From contig JADHXR010000020.1 in assembly GCA_016782865.1 (NCBI GenBank), positions 1 through 62,568 of the forward strand: a stretch of 62,568 nt of DNA. The letters run 5' to 3'. The notes below the pieces were generated by a model. It made no database searches, was not told where the DNA came from, and saw only the letters and a program-made list of their open reading frames with translations. The DNA is from Phycisphaerae bacterium. Its GTDB lineage: Bacteria; Planctomycetota; Phycisphaerae; Sedimentisphaerales; Anaerobacaceae. This document shows, one piece after another, positions 1 to 7,608 of the stretch. Position numbers and translations under genes: made by a program. Position 1 is the stretch's first letter, and every line of letters begins with the position of its first letter.

Positions 1-182
1 AGGACCCTTAAGACAAGCTAAAAAAGGCACTCTCAGGGATGAAAAAGGCTAAAAATGTGATAGTATAGCTCTATATGGGTTTCTTAATTTGTGGCAGGAC
101 AAGCACTTACAAAATCTAACCGTTGTTCAACACTAATGGTGATATCGGATTTAGATTTCGGGGGACATACAATTGACTATTG

Positions 183-1877
183 TCACCCTGTCAGAAGCTC
201 GAATTCTTCGATGCTGAGAGATTGCCTGAGTTTTTGCAGGGCCATCAGCTCGATCTGGCGGACTCTCTCGGCGGTCAGGCCAAGTTCTTCGCCAACCTGT
301 TTGAGGGTCTTGGTCTCCTTCCTTATCGGTGTGCGGACCAGGCCGAAACGACTGACGATTACATGCCGCTCGCGCTCGGTGAGATTGTCTTCTATAACCT
401 GGGCCAGGCTCCGATGAGCCTGTTCCATCGCCGCGAAATCGACTGCGTCTTCGGCTCTCAAATCACGATGAACTTCTTCCAGCGAGGCTGATGTCGCTTT
501 GTCGAACCGGCTCTTCTCGGGAGGTATTTTGCGGGCGAAATCTTTGGCTATGATCCACGAGGCGAAGGTTGCAAAGCGAAAACCCCTGGTATAATCGAAT
601 CTCTCGACCGCCCGCATCAGCGAGACGTTGCCCTCGCTGGCCAAATCGAGCAAGTTTGCCCCCCCTGTCGTGTGTTTGCGCGCAACAGTGACGACAAGTC
701 GCAGATTCGCTTCTATCAACGTTCCTTTTATTTCTTCAGCCCGAGCCAAATAACTCTCTATCAGACCAAGCCTGGTGCCCGAAACGCCGGTTAGTTTTAT
801 GCCGGCGCGAATCCGAGAGGCCATAAATTTCAGGTAGTTATATTGTCGAAACAGCTCGACTTCCTGCTCTCTGTTGAGCACGGGAACATCTTTCAGCGTG
901 CGCAAATACGCCGACAAAGAGCTGCCGGCGAGTTCGATCGGCTCAAGATTCTTCCTGCCGGACGATTCAGTCTTGCCAACCGGCTCGGCCAAGATTCTCT
1001 TTCTGGCGTCTTCTTCGAGAAATTCATCGCTGGCGACGAATTCGATCTTTCTGCTTCGAAGCGCCCTTGCCCTCCGTCGATTTATAATCCGGTATATCGA
1101 ACTCTTATTTCGATCGAAACGCTTCATCAACTCTTTGACTTCGCAGCCTTGTTTGAAGAGTCGATGTATTTCCGCGGCCTGCGCCGGTTCGATGGCACCA
1201 CCCGATTTCTTGAAAGCAGCTTTCTGAGGATTGGCCTGCTCGTAGTTGCGCAAAGTGTACCTGACAGTCTCCGGGGATCTGCCGGTCTTGGCACTTATCC
1301 TGTTTATGATCTGGCGGCGAGACAAATCCTTGCCGGCCGTGAGCTTTGCAGCCTGTTTGACAATTTGCTGTTTTTGCCTGCCCGTCAGCCGCGCAAAATC
1401 TTTGGCCCTGCTGACGAGCCCGGGATTTACCTCGATGAATTTATCGACCTTTGACTGCATAAAACCAAGACGTCTTATGCCGTCGGGAAAAACATACTTT
1501 CGCGGAATCAGGCCTCGTTTTCGCCAGCGGTAAATCGTCTTTGTCGAGACGCCGACGGCCTCGGCAAGCTCGCGGACGGTGTGTATCTTCTCGCCTTGCT
1601 CGGCGACGGGACGAGCAAGCTTGCCGCCCAGCTTTGAGATGAAGATCCGCAGATCCTCCAGCAGATCATCGCCTCTGATAAGTTCGTTTTCATCCAGACT
1701 CTTGAGGTTGAAACCCGTGATGCGAAAGAAGACAAATTCGAAAGGATATTCCTTGTCCTTGTCGATGATCGCAAAGAGTTTCTCAGCCGCATCGAGCTGC
1801 TTTCTCCGCTTCTTCTCCGGTGTAAATCGAAGTTGCATCAACAATTGCGCCAAATTGTGACTTGCTATCGGTCGCAT
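183..1877 (-). CDS. sigma-70 family RNA polymerase sigma factor with N-terminal HTH domains
   Basis: A 564-residue protein whose C-terminal half is a sigma-70 factor. Region 1.2 lies near residues 320-355 (LSAYLRTLKDVPVLNREQEV), region 2 near 385-450 (LRLVVTVARKH, then DLASEGNVSLMRAVERFDY and FRFATFASWII), and region 4 near 498-555 with LKQVGEELGLTAERVRQIE. Region 3 is short or missing. The N-terminal half carries at least one MerR/excisionase-like HTH (VRELAEAVGVSTKTIYRWRK, near 100-125) and two further HTH-like segments near 185-215 and 245-270. This architecture is larger than an ECF factor and unlike housekeeping RpoD. The ATG at 1877 is chosen over an upstream TTG; its ribosome site is weak. 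The role is inferred to be an alternative sigma factor that may bind DNA by itself. The promoters it reads cannot be told from the sequence. Confidence 0.85.
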   Translation of the reverse strand: MRPIASHNLAQLLMQLRFTPEKKRRKQLDAAEKLFAIIDKDKEYPFEFVFFRITGFNLKSLDENELIRGDDLLEDLRIFISKLGGKLARPVAEQGEKIHTVRELAEAVGVSTKTIYRWRKRGLIPRKYVFPDGIRRLGFMQSKVDKFIEVNPGLVSRAKDFARLTGRQKQQIVKQAAKLTAGKDLSRRQIINRISAKTGRSPETVRYTLRNYEQANPQKAAFKKSGGAIEPAQAAEIHRLFKQGCEVKELMKRFDRNKSSIYRIINRRRARALRSRKIEFVASDEFLEEDARKRILAEPVGKTESSGRKNLEPIELAGSSLSAYLRTLKDVPVLNREQEVELFRQYNYLKFMASRIRAGIKLTGVSGTRLGLIESYLARAEEIKGTLIEANLRLVVTVARKHTTGGANLLDLASEGNVSLMRAVERFDYTRGFRFATFASWIIAKDFARKIPPEKSRFDKATSASLEEVHRDLRAEDAVDFAAMEQAHRSLAQVIEDNLTERERHVIVSRFGLVRTPIRKETKTLKQVGEELGLTAERVRQIELMALQKLRQSLSIEEFELLTG

Positions 1878-2193
1878 AGGCAAGTATTCATTCTACCAGA
1901 AGCGGGCGCAGAAAAACAGCTTTTGCGAATTCTGACTCTATCAAATACAGGCCGTTGCTTTGTACCTTCAGTTTGGATTTGACGATACTCCGAAAACAGC
2001 AATCTCTGAGGAAACGAAGCCCCTCGCGGCGGCGTGTTTCAAATGCTATGACGCTTGAAGATTTCTTTCGTAATGAACAAGCGCCGTTAATGAAGTAAGG
2101 CTTAAACTCAGCTATCGACCCTGATAGAGAGATTCAATAATCAATTATCAATAATATTGTCATCCCCGCGAAAGCGGGGACACTAATCAACTC
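1878..2193. other. intergenic region with a GC-rich hairpin
   Basis: No credible gene is visible in this 316-base gap. It contains AT-rich sequence (a run of TTATCAATAAT-like words near 2140-2160) and a perfect hairpin, CCCCGC-GAAA-GCGGGG, at 2164-2179. The hairpin lies just past the 3' end of the corrinoid protein gene but has no U-tract, so it may be a dispersed palindrome or an mRNA 3' stabiliser and not a classic terminator. Confidence 0.6.
2164..2179. repeat. palindromic hairpin CCCCGC-GAAA-GCGGGG
   Basis: A six-base-pair perfect GC stem closed by a GAAA tetraloop. A related word (TTCCCGCTTTCGCGGCAATGAC) occurs near 43895, where it lies just upstream of a glycosyltransferase gene. This suggests that it belongs to a dispersed palindromic repeat family, the kind often read as 'SRFRGND' when translated. 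Confidence 0.6.
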
Positions 2194-2820
2194 TCAGGCA
2201 ACGAGGCTCTTGGCTACATCGACCGCCGATGCGGCATCCGCCGCATAACCGTCAGCGCCGATCCTATCGGCATAATCCTGTGTCACGGGGGCGCCGCCTA
2301 TCATGACTTTTACCGAAGCGCCGGCGTCTCGAAGGGCTTTGAGCGTCTTCTCCATACCCGGCATAGTTGTAGTCAACAGCGCGCTCAAGCCGACCACATG
2401 AGCATTGGCCGCCTTGACCTGCTCGACAAACTTTTCAGGCTCAACGTCTACGCCGAGGTCGACAACTTGGAAGCCCGCTCCTTTGAGCATCATGGCGACC
2501 AGGTTCTTGCCGATATCGTGCAGGTCGCCCTGGACGGTTCCTATCAGGCACTTGCCGAGCGGCTCGACGCCTTCCTTGGCAAGTTCCGGCTCAAGAATCG
2601 CCATCGCCATTTTCATCGCCCTCGCAGCGATAAGCACTTCGGGGATGTAAACCTCGTTCTTCTTGAAACGGGCGCCGATTACATCCATACCTGCAATCAG
2701 CCCCTCGTCGAGGACACTCTTAGCCGGCATGCTCTCTGCGAGAGCCGCTTTTGTAATTTCTACCGCAGTGTTTTGGTCGCCTCTTATCACTGCATCCGCC
2801 AAAGCCTTCAGATCTGCCAT
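2194..2820 (-). CDS. corrinoid (cobalamin-binding) methyltransferase partner protein
   Basis: A 208-residue B12-binding protein of the MtbC/MtaC/MetH-activation type. The N-terminal helical cap (about 1-85) is followed by a Rossmann-like B12 domain. The cobalamin-ligating DxHxxG motif is visible as GDLHDIGKN near residues 118-126, followed by the usual GxSxL (VGLSALLTTTM) and GG (MIGGAPVT) motifs. Such proteins carry a methyl group on Co(I)/Co(III) corrinoid between a substrate-specific methyltransferase and an acceptor such as tetrahydrofolate or CoM. A ribosome site GAGGTGA precedes the ATG. No methyltransferase or reductive activase sits next to it. A UroD-family methyltransferase that could be its partner lies at 57317-58348 in this window. 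The substrate is unknown. Confidence 0.9.
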   Translation of the reverse strand: MADLKALADAVIRGDQNTAVEITKAALAESMPAKSVLDEGLIAGMDVIGARFKKNEVYIPEVLIAARAMKMAMAILEPELAKEGVEPLGKCLIGTVQGDLHDIGKNLVAMMLKGAGFQVVDLGVDVEPEKFVEQVKAANAHVVGLSALLTTTMPGMEKTLKALRDAGASVKVMIGGAPVTQDYADRIGADGYAADAASAVDVAKSLVA

Positions 2821-3019
2821 TTCTGTTCACCTCAATAAAACACATTGTCCCATTTGCATTCACTTGCAAGGGGACTATTAGAGAGTATCTTCCCATTCAG
2901 GACAAGGGCTAAATCGAATTTTTTGCCCGCAGAAGCAACCTGCTCGAAACGATTCGCCAAATTCGGCCCGAGAGTCAATTGCGGAAACTACCTGATTTGT
3001 GCATGGTAGGAGGCCCAGT

Positions 3020-4522
3020 TCATTTGTGTCTTGCCGAAGAGCCTTTGACTGTGATGACCTGATTTGCCTCAACGGCTGTGGTGGTGACCACTGAGCCGTC
3101 AAGAAACACGACCACAACGTCTACGGACCGATACCGGCCAAGCCCGAAGTGCAGTACAGGGTCGTCCTGACCCAAATAACCATAGTTGCTTCTGGCTTCG
3201 CGAAACCCCAACAAGGGACCCTTGCCACCCGTGCCGGCTGGATAAATTCTTACTTTGGCGCCGAAGGCCCCGGCCTGTCCGCCGGGCGAAATTAGCTTGG
3301 CCTTCAACCACTTGTTGTTTGCCGTGTAATCGTTGCGCACAAGCCAGTTGCGAGAGCGTTTTACCCCGACTGCAAAGTCAAGGTCACCATCGTTGTCAAT
3401 ATCGGCGAATGCAATGGCGCGGGGATCGTTTATGCCTGAGACAGGCACCGCCGGGCCAGGTGAAAAGTTGCCCGATCCATCGTTAAGATGGATTCTCTTA
3501 TCGCCGGCAAAAACAAGATCGAGATCCGTATCGTTGTCCAGATCGGCAAGGCCCGCCATGTACCCGTCAACCTTGGAAAAGCTACGGATGAAAGTGAATT
3601 TCCCGTTACCGCTGTTGGAATACAAATGGCCCGACTCGGCGGCATCCACCAATATCATGTCCAAATCGCCGTCGTTATCGATGTCCCCTGTCGTGACACC
3701 GCCATATGCCCGATGTCTGATCCCTATCGAAGCCGGATCAATCCTTGTGAAGTTGTCGAGAGCCCCGTCGTTGGCAAGTATATTCAAATCGCCCTCACGA
3801 TTACAGGCTATCACGTCGACATCTCCATCGCCGTCATAATCAGTGTCGGTAGCGCCCTGCCCAGCGGGACAGTCATGCAAGGGACCTGAGTTGAGCGCAA
3901 CAAAATTGAAGTTCCCCTTATTCTCGTAGATTTCATTATGCTCTTCCTTCGGGTCGCCGGAGCCTTTCCAGCCGGCAACGCAGAAGATATCCAGATCTCC
4001 GTCTCTATCGGCGTCGAAGCAGATTACACCGCGCGTTTCCTCTCTGCGCCGTCGCATGCATCGAGGCGTAACTTCCGTGAACGTGCCGTCACCGTCATTA
4101 CGGAAGATATTGTTGTTGTTCGGATATTCGGGATTATCCCACGTCGTGCCGTTGACGAGGTCATAATCGCCATCGTTATCAAGGTCTGCCCAGCAGGCGC
4201 CGTGACTGCCTCCGTCAAAATCAGCTATGCGACGAGAAACCCCCTCATCCGCAAAAGTGTTATTGCCGAGATTTCTAAAGAACAACTCCGGCATAGGTTT
4301 ATCGAAGATCATGGTAATATAGAGATCGGGCAGCCCGTCTTTGTCGGCGTCCGCAAACATAACGCCATGGCCACCAAGCTCATCCGTCTTGGTCGGGCCG
4401 CCTGTCCCGGCTTGCAGAGTTATATCCGTGAAAACAAGTTGGCCGAAGCACGCTGCTGTGCAAAAGGCAAATACAATCGAACAAACCGATAAATCCATCA
4501 TGGTGCTGTTCGTTCTGGACAT
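3020..4522 (-). CDS. secreted FG-GAP/VCBS repeat protein with C-terminal ASPIC/UnbV domain
   Basis: A 500-residue exported protein. A signal peptide (about 1-27, ending near CFGQ) precedes at least seven FG-GAP/VCBS blades, each with a calcium-binding DxDxDGxxD or DxDNDGDxD loop (DADKDGLPD, DLDNDGDYD, DADRDGDLD, DYDGDGDVD, DIDNDGDLD twice, DLDNDTDLD). These fold as an integrin-alpha-like beta-propeller. The C-terminal part (about 410-495; GAFGAKVRIY, then YGYLGQDDPVLHFGLG) matches the ASPIC/UnbV domain that often caps such propellers in planctomycetes. No enzyme motif is visible. It is the last gene of the minus-strand run from 15464 and is preceded by a good ribosome site (GGGAGGA). Binding or sensing of extracellular ligands is an inference. 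Confidence 0.85.
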   Translation of the reverse strand: MSRTNSTMMDLSVCSIVFAFCTAACFGQLVFTDITLQAGTGGPTKTDELGGHGVMFADADKDGLPDLYITMIFDKPMPELFFRNLGNNTFADEGVSRRIADFDGGSHGACWADLDNDGDYDLVNGTTWDNPEYPNNNNIFRNDGDGTFTEVTPRCMRRRREETRGVICFDADRDGDLDIFCVAGWKGSGDPKEEHNEIYENKGNFNFVALNSGPLHDCPAGQGATDTDYDGDGDVDVIACNREGDLNILANDGALDNFTRIDPASIGIRHRAYGGVTTGDIDNDGDLDMILVDAAESGHLYSNSGNGKFTFIRSFSKVDGYMAGLADLDNDTDLDLVFAGDKRIHLNDGSGNFSPGPAVPVSGINDPRAIAFADIDNDGDLDFAVGVKRSRNWLVRNDYTANNKWLKAKLISPGGQAGAFGAKVRIYPAGTGGKGPLLGFREARSNYGYLGQDDPVLHFGLGRYRSVDVVVVFLDGSVVTTTAVEANQVITVKGSSARHK

Positions 4523-4547
4523 TATGGGGGTCCTCCCTAAAGAGTGG

Positions 4548-5375
4548 TCAGTGACCCACGCGTCTGAGCACGGCGCGCATATCCCTCGCGCTTTGCACGT
4601 AATCCGGTCCCCTGCTATCCCGTTCGACCATGATCCAGCCGCTATAGTTGATGTCCCTAAGTGCTCTCAACACTCCCTTCAGGTCCAGAGCACCTTTGCC
4701 CAAGTCACAGAACTTCTCGCCCTTGCGGGTTCTCTTGCCGACCATTTCGGGACGGATGTCTCTGAGATGAACATAGCGACACCGCGAGCCAAGGTCGCGA
4801 ATTGTTTGAACCGGATCCGACCCGCAAAGAGCGAGGTGGCCAGTATCGGGACACGCAAAGATGCCGGGCCGCTCGTCGAGATAGCGCAGCATATCTTCCC
4901 GCGTCTCCACCTCTCCGGGATGTCCGGGCTGGCCAATATGCGGGTGAATCACTATAATCATGCCTCGCTCACCCGCATAGTCGACCCACCGTTTGGTCTG
5001 GTCCTTCGGAACCCCTGAGCGGACAATCTTCGCCCCGGCGGCATGCGCGTAATCGATACCTTCTTTGAGACCACCGCCTATCGCGGCACAGCGAATTCCA
5101 AGCTCGGCACATTTGTCCTTAACCGCCTCCGCCGGCCAGTCGATTTGGTGAGGCTTGGCCTCGAAGCCGTCGTAACCGGTTTGCTTGGTCAACTCCAACC
5201 GCCTATCGAGAAACTCGCCCTTGTCCCATGCCCGGTCCCAGTTCCAGAAATGGTGTCCGATTAGCCATTTCTTGCGTTTGGTGTGGTCGGCAGCCGTTAC
5301 AGACGAACGCGCCGCCAGTGACGCAATGCCGGCAACAGTCCCGGATAGAAACTCACGTCTCTGCAAATCGTGCAT
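4548..5375 (-). CDS. Tat-exported sugar phosphate isomerase/epimerase-like TIM barrel protein
   Basis: A 275-residue protein with a Tat-type leader (RREFLSGTVAGIASLAA) followed by a xylose-isomerase-like TIM barrel. Typical signatures are GYDGFEAKP near residue 70, IVIHPHIGQ near 145, CPDTGHLALCG near 175, YVHLRDI near 200 and GWIMVERD near 255, which would supply the His, Asp and Glu metal ligands of the IolE/xylose isomerase superfamily. The ATG at 5375 is preferred because AGGAG lies seven bases upstream; a TTG stands directly before it. Neighbours are an acetyl-xylan-esterase-like gene upstream and a VCBS gene downstream on the same strand, so it probably acts on sugars released by that cluster. 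The exact substrate cannot be read from the sequence. Confidence 0.82.
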   Translation of the reverse strand: MHDLQRREFLSGTVAGIASLAARSSVTAADHTKRKKWLIGHHFWNWDRAWDKGEFLDRRLELTKQTGYDGFEAKPHQIDWPAEAVKDKCAELGIRCAAIGGGLKEGIDYAHAAGAKIVRSGVPKDQTKRWVDYAGERGMIIVIHPHIGQPGHPGEVETREDMLRYLDERPGIFACPDTGHLALCGSDPVQTIRDLGSRCRYVHLRDIRPEMVGKRTRKGEKFCDLGKGALDLKGVLRALRDINYSGWIMVERDSRGPDYVQSARDMRAVLRRVGH

Positions 5376-5406
5376 CAATCAGCTCCTGTTTGGTCGCGAT
5401 GAATTC

Positions 5407-7608
5407 CTATAAGCTCACCAGCCATTTGACAATCCTTGCGGATACTCCCCCGGGCTGTCCTTCGTCGACATTCAGACGTTGGGACTTGCCCGCCGCCGTA
5501 TAGGCTGCCCGCACAATACCTGACGATTCCGCAGTTTCACCGCAAATCCACAGCCGCTGCGGAGCACACAGAGCGAGCAAGGCAGGCAGGTCGCCATACT
5601 TGACGGCCCCGGGCAAAAAATTCACATCCCGGTAGGACTCCAGATTGGCAAAGCGAAAACCGCCGGTGTCGATTGCGGCGCTGTCCACCACGGCGCCCGC
5701 CAGGACTAGTGCAGCCGCCACCCACGGGCCGGCGCCGTTGACACCGACTAAATGGATGTGTTCTGAGCCGAACTGGTCGCTGCGAGCAAAGGAAACAAGT
5801 GTCAGAATATCATGCACCCGCTGGGCAAACAGCGGATGATTATAGCCAAAAGTAAAGCCGGCATACGCATGCGGATTAGAAGAAGCGCGGGCTTTTGTGA
5901 GCGGTTTGCCGCCGGGTAAGAACTCGCCCTGGTAGAGCAAGTCCGCACTGAGGACCGTCATCCCGGCATCGAGCAACTGGCGGATCTCGCGAACAATCCG
6001 ACCTTGCTCGTCTACTAACGCACTCTTGCCTTGACCGTCAATCCAGAGGACAATCTGCTTGCTTGCCGGCGTTCGCTCGGGTAACAATGACATTACCGGC
6101 AGCTCTTCACCGTGCCGCCTGGTACCAAGCAGATCCTTACGGTATCGGTAGCCGTCTCGATCAAGCTCTTCGATCTGTCGGCGCTCAATGGAACCGACCT
6201 GGTCAAGCCTTCGACCGATGATAGTTTCGAAGGCGCCGCCAACTATTTCACGAAACCTGGCCAGCGATTTGGCATCTTTGGGCGTCAACGCAACGATCTG
6301 CCGGTCGGATTCGCCGGTCACGTAGCGAAGCAGCCGCCGTTCGTGGTCAGGATCATCTGCCGGCCTGGGATGCTCATCGTTCCAGACGGTCCATTCGGCC
6401 TCGGTGAGCGCAGACCAGTCCTCCTCGACAACAGGTTCTTCCAGGCCGAGCGCCAGATGCTTGTTGAACCAGGAGTACATCAGCGCCCGGCTGACATAGT
6501 TGTAATTGTGTGGGAAGTGAGTGAGCGGGTGGCACATTACGTCTCTTTGTGCACCGAGCATAGCATAGAGCTGTTTCAGCTCGGGGTATCCCTTGGTCAT
6601 CATCTCCTTGGTCCAGTCGTTCGCTGCGGTCATCCCCTGCGGCCTGGGCGCAAACAAGGCGGCCAACTCCACGTTGCCCGTGCCGATGCGGAGCAAAGAG
6701 CAATTCTCACACGTGCAGCCGCCCTGCATATCCGTCGAGACCATTCCATTGGGAAATGCCACGACCGGCCTGGGATCGATAGCGCACAACAGGATCGTCT
6801 GGGTGCCGCCGCCGCTTCCGCCGGTGACGCCGATTCGTTTCGAATCGACCTCGGGCAGACCGCACAGAAAGTCAAGCGCGCGGATCGAATTCCAGGTTTG
6901 CAATCCCATGATGCTCTGCAATCGCAACTCCGCCTGTGTTGCGAAAAAGCCCCAGTTTTCCTTAGTGTCGAACTCGGGACGCTGCTTGCTGAAACTGTGA
7001 GCAACCTCGCGAGAGATTTGCACGCTGTCTGCGTAGCCAATCATGTCGAAGATAAAGGTGACACAGCCCATGCGAGCCAACTGTGCGCACCGGGCGAGCT
7101 TCGGATAGCGCCCGGATCCCTCGAACCGCTCGGCGCCCCGGACGATCATCTCGCGGATCCCCTTTCCGCCGTAGTCCTGCAATCGACCTCCGTGACCGTG
7201 AGGGCACAGAACACCGGGCAGACGGCCCGTGACGTCTTTCGGTTTGAAGAGCAACCCGGTGACAAAATGACCCGGATAGCTCTCGAAATGAACTTTGTCC
7301 ACGGTAAAATCGTCGCGATCCACACGTCCATGGATGACCGGGTTTAGCGGAGTTTTGTCCGGCATGGGCCACAGTCCGGTCGCCACCAGGATGCGCCGCT
7401 TCAAATCCGCCTGCCGCTGCTCCCATTGTTGCCGCGATTTCGGAACCTCAAATGGAAAATAATCTCCGCTCAGCTCCTTCAGCGGACCGAGCCGCCGGTC
7501 ATTCGGGACCTGGCCCGGCGGCAATACTCGAACATCTGCCGCATTCACTTCGGCACTCACTGCCGCAAGGATAGCTATTGTCGCAGCAACGTACAATTTA
7601 CATTTCAT
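5407..7608 (-). CDS. secreted tandem alpha/beta hydrolase, acetyl xylan esterase-like
   Basis: A 733-residue protein with a Sec signal peptide (about 1-23). The first hydrolase domain (about 60-400) has the oxyanion region GVLCPHGHGG and a nucleophile elbow GVTGGSGGG with Ser near residue 265, as in the AXE1/acetyl xylan esterase family. A second domain (about 500-733) repeats the fold, but its elbow reads GVNGAGPW, so Asn stands where the nucleophilic Ser is expected and this half is probably non-catalytic. The ribosome site GGAGGT is excellent. The ATG overlaps the stop of the beta-helix gene upstream (ATGA, 7605-7608), indicating translational coupling. The inferred job is removing ester groups from a polysaccharide. 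Confidence 0.85.
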   Translation of the reverse strand: MKCKLYVAATIAILAAVSAEVNAADVRVLPPGQVPNDRRLGPLKELSGDYFPFEVPKSRQQWEQRQADLKRRILVATGLWPMPDKTPLNPVIHGRVDRDDFTVDKVHFESYPGHFVTGLLFKPKDVTGRLPGVLCPHGHGGRLQDYGGKGIREMIVRGAERFEGSGRYPKLARCAQLARMGCVTFIFDMIGYADSVQISREVAHSFSKQRPEFDTKENWGFFATQAELRLQSIMGLQTWNSIRALDFLCGLPEVDSKRIGVTGGSGGGTQTILLCAIDPRPVVAFPNGMVSTDMQGGCTCENCSLLRIGTGNVELAALFAPRPQGMTAANDWTKEMMTKGYPELKQLYAMLGAQRDVMCHPLTHFPHNYNYVSRALMYSWFNKHLALGLEEPVVEEDWSALTEAEWTVWNDEHPRPADDPDHERRLLRYVTGESDRQIVALTPKDAKSLARFREIVGGAFETIIGRRLDQVGSIERRQIEELDRDGYRYRKDLLGTRRHGEELPVMSLLPERTPASKQIVLWIDGQGKSALVDEQGRIVREIRQLLDAGMTVLSADLLYQGEFLPGGKPLTKARASSNPHAYAGFTFGYNHPLFAQRVHDILTLVSFARSDQFGSEHIHLVGVNGAGPWVAAALVLAGAVVDSAAIDTGGFRFANLESYRDVNFLPGAVKYGDLPALLALCAPQRLWICGETAESSGIVRAAYTAAGKSQRLNVDEGQPGGVSARIVKWLVSL

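Noticed and set aside
2164-2179. A rho-independent terminator for the corrinoid gene
   Set aside because: The hairpin is strong but no U-tract follows on the transcribed strand.
6112-7347. A 411-codon plus-strand frame opposite the esterase gene
   Set aside because: No ribosome site or domain; a mirror of the coding strand.
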